The notes: generated by a model from the letters alone, not told the origin. Positions 1 to 6,136 are shown, counted from the first letter of the stretch. The stretch is 18,288 bases of DNA from Holosporales bacterium (GCA_031270515.1 JAISXM010000099.1:1-18288), one strand, 5' to 3'. Numbers and translations: made by a program.

Positions 1-47
1 ATGAACCAAACGCAACCCCAGCATCTACGGATGAACCAAACGCAACC
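1..47 (+). repeat. 30-bp tandem repeat inside xerC, about 1.6 copies visible
   Basis: The sequence ATGAACCAAACGCAACC occurs at 1-17 and again at 31-47, a period of 30 bp. In the xerC frame each unit reads DEPNATPAST, so copy-number change keeps the frame. More copies may lie left of the window. Confidence 0.75.
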
Positions 48-605
48 TTGTGCAATACTCCATTATTATGTGAGTCAAGTGCGCCCCAATGCAATCTTAC
101 AGAATTAATTGTCGCATCCCCTGATTTTCTGACGATCAATGGGAAAGGGGGCAAGGTTCGTCGCGTGCCGTTTATGCCTGATACGAAGAAAATGATTGCC
201 ACGTATATCAACGCTCGCACAGATGCAAACGTTGCTGTGCACAAAAGTACAAATTCGCGTTCTTCCGCTGGAAGCACACGCCCCGCACCTGAAATTCCGT
301 TATTCATTGGGCAACGGGGCAAGCGCCTATTAGCGCCGGCATTCGAAGGCCGAGTCAGCAAACTCCGGAAGATGTTGCTTTTGCCAGAAACGTTCACGCC
401 GCATGCGCTCAGGCACAGCTGCGCGACGCACCTGATGGCGGAATCCGACGACCTGCGCGGGGTCCAAGAGCTGCTTGGACACGCATCGTTGTCGACTACG
501 CAAATCTACACGGATATAAACAGCGAGCAATTGCGGAGCGCTGTGCAAGGGGCGCATCCGCGAGCTGTGTGCAAGGGGGCGTATCCGCGAGCGCTCAAAA
601 AATGA
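3..605 (+). CDS. xerC: Tyrosine recombinase XerC, C-terminal part (5' end outside window)
   Basis: Site-specific tyrosine recombinase that resolves chromosome dimers at dif with XerD. Visible family motifs: the beta-hairpin KGGKVRRVP with the catalytic Lys, HALRH (the H-x-x-R pair), LLGHASLSTTQIYT with the second His and the Tyr nucleophile. The reading frame is open to the left edge (no stop back to base 3), so the core-binding domain and first catalytic Arg lie outside; a TTG at 48 is available but unlikely to be the true start. Upstream of the hairpin the frame encodes a repeated DEPNATPAST-like decapeptide from a 30-bp DNA repeat, and about 18 extra residues lie before IPLFIGQRG. The alphaproteobacterial AHPRA tail is present and duplicated (GAHPRA...GAYPRA). 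All downstream catalytic residues are intact, so I infer it is functional. It converges with gltX, 26 bp between stops. Confidence 0.9.
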   Translation, partial: EPNATPASTDEPNATLCNTPLLCESSAPQCNLTELIVASPDFLTINGKGGKVRRVPFMPDTKKMIATYINARTDANVAVHKSTNSRSSAGSTRPAPEIPLFIGQRGKRLLAPAFEGRVSKLRKMLLLPETFTPHALRHSCATHLMAESDDLRGVQELLGHASLSTTQIYTDINSEQLRSAVQGAHPRAVCKGAYPRALKK

Positions 606-631
606 AGCCAATTTTTGATCCCATGTCCAGT

Positions 632-1990
632 TTATTTGAACGTTAACCGCGCCAGCAACGCCTCCTTATCAACCAGCGGTATCAGCCGCCTCATCTCGGG
701 CCCATTCTCCCGCCCTGTGATGCACAGCCTCAGCGGATGCGCGATGTCGTACCCTTTGCGCCCCGTAGCCCCCTTCAAGTATTGCGTCCACGCATCCCAT
801 GTATCCGCATTCACGTCGGCGCCTCGCAGCCATTCCGCCGCCTTTTGCACATACGCCACGTCCTCATCGCTCAACGGCACAGGAGGAATCGCCCCATGCA
901 GCACCGTTTTCCAGTAATCGACGTCGTCAATCCGGTCCAATGATTCGCGCACGACGTTCCACTCGCACTCGCTGATGCCGTCGTCCAAATGGCGCGCCTT
1001 AAGGGCCTCGTACGACATCGTGTGCAATATTTTGTGCTGTATCCCATACAGAGCCTTCTCATCAACGCGCGCCCCCCCTCTAATTTTGTTCAAGTCAAAG
1101 TGGCGCGCTAAGTCGGTCAGGTCATCCGTTACGTACAGCGAGCTAGAGGACCCTAAGCTGGCCAAAAAGCAATTCAGAGCCATTGGTTCAATCCCATCAT
1201 TCCGCAGATTTCTTAAGCAAAAACTGTCCAGGCGCTTGGATAAAGGCTGTCCCGATGCGTCCAATAACAACGCTAAATGCGCAAACGTTATTTGAGCCAC
1301 GGATACAGAATGCATGCACTCCTTTAGTGCGTCAAATAGCTGGATCTGCACGGCGGTGTTGGTGACATGGTCTTCGCCGCGAATAATGTGCGTAATCCCA
1401 AAGTCGAGGTCATCTATTACTGAGGAAATTGTGTACAAAAAAGTGCCGTCTTCTTTTACCAAAACCGGATCACTTAAGCTGTGACATGGATTAAACGATA
1501 TGGGGCCCTTGATCAAGTCGTCGAATGTTACATCTTCGTCCTTCAGCTTAAAGCGCCAATGCGGGCGCCGGGCGTCGTTCTCCCAGGATTTGATTTGCGC
1601 ATCCGTTGCCCGGAGGGACGCGCGGTCGTAGATGGGGGGCTCCTTTTTGGCCAGTTGGATCCTTCTCTTGTGCTCCAGCTCTTCGAATGTCTCGTAGCAG
1701 GGGTACAAGCGCCCTGAGGCGATGAGTTGCTGCTGGCACTCCGCGTACCTTGCGACTCTGTCAGATTGGCGCGCGAATACGTCGTGGTCCAAGCCCAGCC
1801 ACGCCAAATCCTCGAATAAACCGTCCACGTACTCTTGCTTGGAGCGCTCCGCATCCGTGTCGTCCAGGCGCAGCATAAACGTTCCGCCAGATTGTCTTGC
1901 GAAGAACCAATTCACAATTGCGGCCCTAGCGTTGCCAAGGTGCAGGTAGCCGGTCGGGCTTGGCGCGAATCTTACTACGATTTGAGGCAT
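632..1990 (-). CDS. gltX: Glutamate--tRNA ligase
   Basis: Class I aminoacyl-tRNA synthetase that charges tRNA with glutamate in the cytosol. The 452 residues match the usual length in Alphaproteobacteria. The signature FAPSPTGYLHLGNARAA carries the HIGH-type motif (HLGN, residues 17-20) and QPLSKRLDS carries the KMSKS-type motif (LSKR, 250-253). RPHWRFKL and IIRGEDHVTNTAVQIQLF are also typical of the alphaproteobacterial form, which often exists as two paralogues; I cannot tell whether it charges tRNA-Glu only or also tRNA-Gln. The ATG at 1990 is fixed by the MPQIVVRFAPSPTG start. No good Shine-Dalgarno is visible. A promoter lies at 2022-2051. The first ~25 codons and the whole promoter are duplicated at 3282-3419. 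It is transcribed divergently from the regulator gene at 2238. Confidence 0.96.
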   Translation of the reverse strand: MPQIVVRFAPSPTGYLHLGNARAAIVNWFFARQSGGTFMLRLDDTDAERSKQEYVDGLFEDLAWLGLDHDVFARQSDRVARYAECQQQLIASGRLYPCYETFEELEHKRRIQLAKKEPPIYDRASLRATDAQIKSWENDARRPHWRFKLKDEDVTFDDLIKGPISFNPCHSLSDPVLVKEDGTFLYTISSVIDDLDFGITHIIRGEDHVTNTAVQIQLFDALKECMHSVSVAQITFAHLALLLDASGQPLSKRLDSFCLRNLRNDGIEPMALNCFLASLGSSSSLYVTDDLTDLARHFDLNKIRGGARVDEKALYGIQHKILHTMSYEALKARHLDDGISECEWNVVRESLDRIDDVDYWKTVLHGAIPPVPLSDEDVAYVQKAAEWLRGADVNADTWDAWTQYLKGATGRKGYDIAHPLRLCITGRENGPEMRRLIPLVDKEALLARLTFK

Positions 1991-2054
1991 GTTTGAACTT
2001 GATTATGGTGGCCCTGCTTAGATACTACGCACGTTGAGCTGCGGTTGTCTAGGC
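1917..2054. repeat. 138-bp direct repeat, left copy (gltX 5' end and promoter)
   Basis: This stretch recurs at 3282-3419 with a constant offset of 1365 bp, no gaps and four substitutions (1937 A/C, 1953 G/A, 1996 A/T, 2010 G/T). It holds the first ~25 codons of gltX plus 64 bp upstream. Together the copies bracket the regulator-Fic module. This left copy belongs to the intact gene. Confidence 0.97.
2022..2051 (-). promoter_or_regulatory. Putative sigma70 promoter of gltX
   Basis: On the minus strand TAGACA (2046-2051) and TAGTAT (2022-2027) are separated by 18 bp, upstream of the gltX ATG at 1990. Moderate match to consensus; it lies wholly inside the 138-bp repeat. Confidence 0.5.
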
Positions 2055-2127
2055 GATATATCGCTAAAACGAGCTTTTCCCTTGTTAGCAGAAACAAGCT
2101 CTCGATCAAGTGCAAAGATATAATATA

Positions 2128-2191
2128 TATGATCAAAATATTGCGCGTTGATCACATACGTATGATCAAAATATTGCATATTGATCACATA
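2128..2191. promoter_or_regulatory. Tandem palindromic operator before the HTH/Fic module
   Basis: Two 31-bp near-identical units at 2128-2158 and 2161-2191 (33-bp period, about three helical turns) each contain the dyad TGATCAA-N11-TTGATCA. They differ only in the spacer (GCG versus ATA after AATATTGC). The position between divergent gltX and the HTH gene, and overlap with the likely promoter of the latter, suggests an autoregulatory operator for the HTH protein. Binding is inferred, not shown. Confidence 0.75.
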
Positions 2192-2202
2192 TTTATTATA
2201 TA
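2174..2202 (+). promoter_or_regulatory. Putative promoter of the HTH/Fic module
   Basis: TTGCAT (2174-2179), a 17-bp spacer and TATATA (2197-2202) overlap the second operator unit. A TATAAT at 2119-2124 is an alternative -10 but has no convincing -35. Confidence 0.4.
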
Positions 2203-2237
2203 TATCATATGTAGACGAATAATTCGGCGTGCGGCGT

Positions 2238-2696
2238 ATGGCTAGGGTGAATAAAGTTGCGATAAATCAATTGGACAAACAGTTGGACCAAATAAAATGC
2301 GTCGCAACGCTTGCGCGCCCTATTTACGGCTGGATAAAAACCATAAGAAGCGTCATTGGAATGACGTCGAAGCAATTTGCCAAGCGGCTGGGAATTGCGC
2401 AATCCCGCGTCTCAGCGATTGAACGCGGCGAGATTGAAGATGCGTTGACGTTAAAAACCCTACGTGAGGCGGCCGGCGCGCTGAATTGCCGGCTAGTGTA
2501 CTTTTTGGTTCCAGAAAAAACGCTGAAAGAAATGGTGCAAGAGCAGGTAGTTAAATTCGTAAAAAGCGAAACGCAAGGTGTCGCTCATTCCATGACGCTG
2601 GAGGATCAAGGCGTGGATGATTTTGCTGAGTTTATACAAGCGCAAGTTGAGGACGTTTTAGCTAAAAAGTCCAACAAAATCTGGGAGGTTGAGTAA
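2238..2696 (+). CDS. Mobile mystery protein A (XRE-type HTH regulator/antitoxin)
   Basis: A 152-residue cytoplasmic DNA-binding protein. The run GWIKTIRSVIGMTSKQFAKR followed by LGIAQSRVSAIERGE is an XRE-type helix-turn-helix, followed by the family-typical TLKTLREAAGALNCRLVYFL. Together with the adjacent Fic gene this matches the 'mobile mystery protein A/B' pair known from plasmids and other mobile regions. By analogy it acts as antitoxin and autorepressor. ATG 2238 is preferred over GTG 2229 because it begins MARVNKVAINQLDKQLDQ like the family, though no strong ribosome binding site is seen. The stop overlaps the fic start (TAATG at 2694-2698), so translation is likely coupled. Composition is more A+T-rich than gltX, in line with acquisition. 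A tandem palindrome lies just upstream. Confidence 0.88.
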   Translation: MARVNKVAINQLDKQLDQIKCVATLARPIYGWIKTIRSVIGMTSKQFAKRLGIAQSRVSAIERGEIEDALTLKTLREAAGALNCRLVYFLVPEKTLKEMVQEQVVKFVKSETQGVAHSMTLEDQGVDDFAEFIQAQVEDVLAKKSNKIWEVE

Positions 2697-3367
2697 TGCG
2701 CTTTGTTTACGACGAGGCATCAACGCCGATCAATCCCGACGAAATTCGCAATCTTATTCCACTGCATCTGCAAACTCAGTCGGAGCTCAATTTATGGGAG
2801 CAAAATAATATTGTGGATGCTGAAAATAAACTTTTCAAGTCTAAACTTTTCAAGTCTAGGAAAACGCTAAATATGGATGAAGCGTTTATCAAGAATACCC
2901 ATAAACTTATGTTTAACAAAACGTGGAAATGGGCTGGAAAATTTCGCACAACGAACACAAATATTGGAATAGAATGGCTCAAAATTCCCCAAGAAATAAG
3001 GCTATTGTGTGATGATTTTGCATTTCAGTTGGCCAACAATTCGTTTCAATTAGATGAGATTGCCGTTAGATTTAGTCACCGTTTCGTTTGTATTCACCCA
3101 TTTCCAAACGGAAACGGTAGGTGCTCCAGGCTAATTACGGATTGGATTTTGGTAAAAAATGGCAGAGAACGGTTCACTTGGGGCCGCAAAAATTTGGTTA
3201 ATGCATCGGAAACCAGGACAAAGTACATAAATGCACTGAAGGCGGAGGAAATCGATGGGCGCCCAATGAGCATCGACGACTATTGCGGCCCTAGCGTTGC
3301 CCAGGTGCAGGTAGCCGATCGGGCTTGGCGCGAATCTTACTACGATTTGAGGCATGTTTGTACTTGA
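2696..3367 (+). CDS. Mobile mystery protein B (Fic-domain protein) with chimeric C-terminus
   Basis: A 223-residue Fic protein; Fic enzymes usually transfer AMP or another nucleotide moiety to target hydroxyls. The active-site motif is HPFPNGNGRCSR (residues 134-145): the catalytic His and the GNGR anion-binding loop are present, with Asn where many Fic proteins have Asp/Glu. The upstream TWKWAGKFRTTNTNIG segment is also Fic-typical. The start is clear: GGGAGG sits 7-8 nt before ATG 2696, which overlaps the stop of the HTH gene. A perfect 15-bp tandem duplication (2827-2856) gives NKLFKSKLFKS. From residue 196 onward the sequence is encoded by the antisense of a duplicated gltX 5' end (3282 on), so the original C-terminus has been replaced or extended. 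Substrate unknown. It forms a toxin-antitoxin-like pair with the upstream gene. Confidence 0.88.
   Translation: MRFVYDEASTPINPDEIRNLIPLHLQTQSELNLWEQNNIVDAENKLFKSKLFKSRKTLNMDEAFIKNTHKLMFNKTWKWAGKFRTTNTNIGIEWLKIPQEIRLLCDDFAFQLANNSFQLDEIAVRFSHRFVCIHPFPNGNGRCSRLITDWILVKNGRERFTWGRKNLVNASETRTKYINALKAEEIDGRPMSIDDYCGPSVAQVQVADRAWRESYYDLRHVCT
2827..2856 (+). repeat. 15-bp perfect tandem duplication inside fic
   Basis: TAAACTTTTCAAGTC occurs at 2827-2841 and again at 2842-2856, adding five residues in frame (KLFKS twice). Confidence 0.9.
3282..3355 (-). pseudogene. gltX 5' fragment, antisense to fic
   Basis: The minus strand reads MPQIVVRFAPSPIGYLHLGN followed by ARAAIV and then diverges from GltX, running on as an open frame to 3131 antisense to fic. 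It is a remnant of the gltX start with its promoter elements still in place at 3387-3416. A functional 74-residue product is unlikely, but an antisense transcript is possible. Confidence 0.85.
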
Positions 3368-3386
3368 TTATGGTTGCCCTGCTTAG

Positions 3387-3416
3387 ATACTACGCACGTT
3401 GAGCTGCGGTTGTCTA
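3387..3416 (-). promoter_or_regulatory. Duplicated gltX promoter, directed antisense into fic
   Basis: Same TAGACA-18 bp-TAGTAT elements as at 2022-2051. With gltX gone from behind it, it would drive a transcript across the 3' half of fic. Confidence 0.4.
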
Positions 3417-3484
3417 GGCAGTTGCTGCGTTTGCACGAAATCCCCAGTCATCTTTTTGTGACTAGGGTTACGCGGATTAGCATA

Positions 3485-4762
3485 TCATCGTCCATACCAT
3501 ACTCGTCCCGGTCCAAATCCATAACCTGTTTGTCTCTGTCCAAATCCATAACCTGCTTGTCCCGGTCCAAATCCATAACCTGTCCATCCCGGCCCAAATC
3601 CATAACCTGCTTGTCCAGGTCCAAATCCAAATCCAAATCCAGACCCCGCTTGTCCAGGCGTCCACCTATGCCCTGATCTAGCTTTGCTAGTACAGACTCT
3701 ACCTGCCCATTTAGGCCCTCCTATCCATCCAGACCTTGCCCGTACAGGCGCCCGTACAGCCATAGGGCCTACTCCTGTCCATCCAGGCATTCGTACAGGA
3801 TCTGCCCGTACCGTATCCATCACTCCACACAGTCCGAACCATTCAGACCCTGCCCATCCAGGCCCTGCCGATACAGGGGCTCGTTCAGTATCTGCCGATC
3901 CAGGGGCCCGTCCAGTATCTGCCAATCTTGCCCCTGTATCTGATAAAGATTCGAAACCTCCGACACCAACTTCACGTAATTTCCTCAAAATATAGCTAAA
4001 CGTTGGACGATATACAGGATCATCCTCCACGCAGCTCGAAATGAGGTTCTTTATTGGTTCTTGTACAAGAGGCGTTATTTTGTTAATCAAATCTCTTCGT
4101 TGTTCCTTATTAATGGGGCATCGCTCGTATCCGAGTACAGGACATGCTGGCAGGGTTTTAGAAATAATTGACGCAAGAATTACACCATAGGCGTAGACAA
4201 CCGAAGCCTCCGTACACGAATCTCCTTCAGGAGCCGCCGTCGTTACGCTACTTGGAAGATTGTCTTTCATTGTTCTTGATATAGGAACTACGACTCCGCG
4301 GTATTTGCTCTTTTCGGAATCTGTTTGAATGAAAATGTGTTCAATACTCGGCACAAAATATCTGAAATAAGTTCCTTTTTCACGTGCTTCTTTTATATCA
4401 ATTATCGTTTGATTAAAGATCGTGGCCAAGTGCACAGCAAGAGAATGCCTGTCCTCTGCAGTCAGTATGTCGCATACCTGTGCAAAAGAACTAGGGTCCC
4501 CTAACGGCAAAACTCTTACGCCAGGTACGCCATGAGTAATCGCTATACCAGACAAGATATCCCTCTTCGACCACATGAGGTACGGCACATCGTTTTTTAG
4601 TCCTGCATATAAAATGGATGGTCTGCATCGATATACAGCCACTCGATCTTCTAGGTCTTGAAATGTTCTAGGTTCTTCTCTGCATTCTGGGTTGCGCGTT
4701 CCTGCAGAGTAGCTATTGCAAGCTAAAGTAATTATTAATGGGAACAATAATCGTGTATTCAT
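3485..4762 (-). CDS. Exported pseudokinase-like protein with Gly/Tyr-rich repeat tail
   Basis: 425 residues. Residues 1-20 look like an export signal (MNTRLLFPLIITLACNSYSA; a weak lipobox TLAC is possible). Residues ~105-262 resemble the C-lobe of a eukaryote-like protein kinase: APE at 177-179, VVYAYGVIL at 188-196 (subdomain IX) and LISSCVEDDPVYRPTFSYIL at 240-259 (subdomain XI with its Arg). The catalytic loop is degenerate (FRYF where HRDL is expected) and no DFG is seen before ISRTM, so catalysis is unlikely. Residues ~279-425 are low complexity, ending in five nonapeptides of the GYGFGPGQA type. ATG 4762 follows GAGG by 6 nt and a good promoter lies at 4808-4836. I infer an exported, possibly host-directed protein. 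The kinase similarity is by eye and needs a profile search. Confidence 0.7.
   Translation of the reverse strand: MNTRLLFPLIITLACNSYSAGTRNPECREEPRTFQDLEDRVAVYRCRPSILYAGLKNDVPYLMWSKRDILSGIAITHGVPGVRVLPLGDPSSFAQVCDILTAEDRHSLAVHLATIFNQTIIDIKEAREKGTYFRYFVPSIEHIFIQTDSEKSKYRGVVVPISRTMKDNLPSSVTTAAPEGDSCTEASVVYAYGVILASIISKTLPACPVLGYERCPINKEQRRDLINKITPLVQEPIKNLISSCVEDDPVYRPTFSYILRKLREVGVGGFESLSDTGARLADTGRAPGSADTERAPVSAGPGWAGSEWFGLCGVMDTVRADPVRMPGWTGVGPMAVRAPVRARSGWIGGPKWAGRVCTSKARSGHRWTPGQAGSGFGFGFGPGQAGYGFGPGWTGYGFGPGQAGYGFGQRQTGYGFGPGRVWYGR
3488..3928 (-). repeat. Low-complexity and 27-bp tandem repeat region in the pseudokinase gene
   Basis: At 3503-3608 a 27-bp unit containing CCAAATCCATAACCTG (plus strand) is repeated about five times, encoding the GYGFGPGxx nonapeptides. 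3609-3928 holds older, diverged repeats of the same Gly/Ala/Arg/Pro-rich kind. The plus strand also stays open here, a by-product of the repeat composition. Confidence 0.9.
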
Positions 4763-4807
4763 GGTGAGCCTCTTTATATTTATACATTGTGCTGTTGCTT
4801 ATAATAA

Positions 4808-4836
4808 AGAATAGCGAAGAATTGTAAGTGTGTCAA
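4808..4836 (-). promoter_or_regulatory. Sigma70-like promoter of the pseudokinase gene
   Basis: Minus-strand TTGACA (4831-4836), 17-bp spacer, TATTCT (4808-4813). The -35 is part of the box AGTGTGTTGACA (4831-4842), which also forms the dyad GTGTG-TTGA-CACAC. Confidence 0.7.
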
Positions 4837-4841
4837 CACAC

Positions 4842-4896
4842 TGTCGCAAAAGTTTCTTGGGTTATTTCCTCCGTGTTGACGCAGCTTTCGCAACAG
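4842..4896 (+). repeat. Dispersed ~60-bp repeat, diverged copy
   Basis: Shares TTGACGCAGCTTTCG and the preceding ATTTCCT/ATTCCT block with copies at 7326-7384 and 8305-8363, with about one gap. This copy is intergenic, upstream of the pseudokinase gene. Confidence 0.6.
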
Positions 4897-4958
4897 GTAT
4901 TGCTGATTGCCAGGAATGCTTGACGGGATGCTATGCGCTTTTTTATGATACTTTATAT

Positions 4959-5528
4959 TTAGAATACCTGTAGACCATAATTAGTCCCCTTTAATTTAGG
5001 TGAATTAAAATCGAACAGTGCACCTTTATCATCGGCATCAAGTGCTTCAGTCTCGTTTCTTAGCGTCGCGGTTTCGTTCATATTTGGCAGACCCAAATAC
5101 GAATCCGGGGGAAGACAGAATGGGGTGAGTGGACGCGGAAGCCACTTCCCAATCACTGCAGGATCATCCGTGAATACACCTAAATATGCTCTGTCTCCAT
5201 GACGTTCTTTTGATGATTCGGAGGTTCCCGCATCAGGTGCAAACCATACGCTGCTAGAGGTACTGCTCGTCATACATGATTCTGATGAGTTGAGCGTTGC
5301 ACGCCTTGTGGCACTGCGCGTCATCATAGGTCTTTCTGATGAGCGAAAAGGGCCCCTGTCTTTATTTATACGTTTTTTCGATGATTTGGGAGTTCCCGCA
5401 TCACCTGCAAGCCATACGCTGGTAAGGGAACTGCTCGTCGGAGCACGTGAAGCTTCCGCTCCAGCCGCAAACAATGCGCTGCTCGCACAAACAATGCATT
5501 TGTATACATTCTTTTTTAATTTATTCAT
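4959..5528 (-). CDS. Exported hypothetical protein with internal duplication
   Basis: A 189-residue protein that I do not recognise. It opens with a typical signal peptide (MNKLKKNVYKCIVCASSALF then AAGAEA), so it is probably exported. Residues 37-59 and 93-114 are an internal duplication: SVWLAGDAGTPKSSKKR and SVWFAPDAGTSESSKER. The middle is Ser/Arg/Thr-rich; the end contains LFDFNSPKLKGTNYGLQVF. The ATG at 5528 is chosen because AGGA lies 7 nt before it; an upstream in-frame ATG (5534) is too close to that site. The 5' leader holds a 9-bp perfect hairpin and, farther up, the same 12-bp box as the pseudokinase gene, so the two may be co-regulated. The pseudokinase gene follows on the same strand after a 196-bp gap. 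Confidence 0.65.
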   Translation of the reverse strand: MNKLKKNVYKCIVCASSALFAAGAEASRAPTSSSLTSVWLAGDAGTPKSSKKRINKDRGPFRSSERPMMTRSATRRATLNSSESCMTSSTSSSVWFAPDAGTSESSKERHGDRAYLGVFTDDPAVIGKWLPRPLTPFCLPPDSYLGLPNMNETATLRNETEALDADDKGALFDFNSPKLKGTNYGLQVF

Positions 5529-5553
5529 AATCATGTCCTCGTTTAAAACGCGA

Positions 5554-5577
5554 AAGTAACCGCGAATACGGTTACTT
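5554..5577. promoter_or_regulatory. Perfect hairpin/operator-like inverted repeat
   Basis: AAGTAACCG (5554-5562), 6-nt loop, CGGTTACTT (5569-5577). It lies just upstream of the start of the exported 189-residue protein, near the expected transcription start, so it could be a repressor site or a leader-RNA structure. Confidence 0.6.
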
Positions 5578-5590
5578 ATACCCGCTTATA

Positions 5591-5602
5591 TGTCAACACA
5601 CT
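5591..5602 (-). promoter_or_regulatory. Shared promoter box AGTGTGTTGACA
   Basis: Identical over 12 bp to 4831-4842 before the pseudokinase gene. TTGACA would be the -35, but no good -10 is found 16-18 bp on (AACCGT at 17), so the promoter may need an activator. Confidence 0.5.
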
Positions 5603-6082
5603 TTCACTTGCATAACTTTATTCTTTATGCATTTTGTTCCGTACGATGTGGCCTCTCGTACCGTGTAGGGCCTCCCTCATTTTTGCAATACGAAAGAAGT
5701 CATGAACATATCTATATCTACCACGTTATTTAATATTATACTCAACATAAGCAAGAGTCAAGTTAAATATAGTTTTATTCGCGCATTTAAAAGATGTCAT
5801 AATTGCTTGCGCAACCTTGTGCAATTAAAAAATGTCCGGTCCTGTAATTAAAAAATGTTCTCTTTTTACACAGGGTTCCCATAACGAACCTCATTTTTCA
5901 AGCAATTCTACATACACATTACATTTTCCAAAGGCTTCTCAATATATTTCCCAAAGCTCCTCAACATAATTCCTCAATATTCCTCAATATTCCTCAACAT
6001 TTCCTCAATATATGTAGGCATATGTAGGGCACTGAGATGCGCGCCCTGTGTAATTTTCACGGGACACTTTGCACGAGACACG
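5603..6082. other. Intergenic region, no gene recognised
   Basis: A+T-rich DNA between the exported-protein gene and ddl. It contains a weak inverted repeat GTACGA/TCGTAC near 5641, the motif AACCTTGTGC at 5813-5822, a short direct repeat AATTAAAAAATGT (5823-5835 and 5846-5858) and a 10-bp tandem repeat (5958-6011). No convincing coding frame or RNA gene. Confidence 0.6.
5958..6011 (+). repeat. 10-bp tandem repeat upstream of ddl
   Basis: TCCTCAATAT and close variants (TCCTCAACAT) repeated about five times in a row. Confidence 0.85.
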
Positions 6083-6110
6083 TTGTTTGTGTACACTCCA
6101 TCAGTATATT
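6083..6110 (+). promoter_or_regulatory. Putative promoter of ddl
   Basis: TTGTTT (6083-6088), 16-bp spacer, TATATT (6105-6110). It would start transcription near 6117, which supports translation from ATG 6137. Confidence 0.45.
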
Positions 6111-6136
6111 CTTTTACAGCATGGATACCCACGTAC

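Larger units (their letters stand above)
3282..3419. repeat. 138-bp direct repeat, right copy (orphan gltX 5' fragment)
   Basis: Second copy of 1917-2054, 134 of 138 bases identical. It contains an orphan gltX start codon (3355, minus strand), about 25 codons, and the upstream promoter region. One substitution changes the conserved PSPTG of the synthetase signature to PSPIG, as expected of a copy no longer under selection. On the plus strand it forms the last 28 codons of fic. Confidence 0.97.

Noticed and set aside
2053..2064. 12-bp perfect palindrome GCGATATATCGC at the left border of the Fic module
   Set aside because: It straddles the repeat border and is suggestive of a junction, but there is no counterpart at the right border, so it was not called an attachment site.
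3374..3995. Long open frames on the plus strand opposite the pseudokinase repeat tail
   Set aside because: They arise from the repeat composition (multiples of three without stops), have no start signals, and the minus-strand frame has a promoter, ribosome binding site, signal peptide and a recognisable domain.
5641..5690. Terminator- or tRNA-like fold near GTACGATGTGGCCTCTCGTAC
   Set aside because: Short stem with a 9-nt loop and no proper T-run, and no cloverleaf can be drawn.
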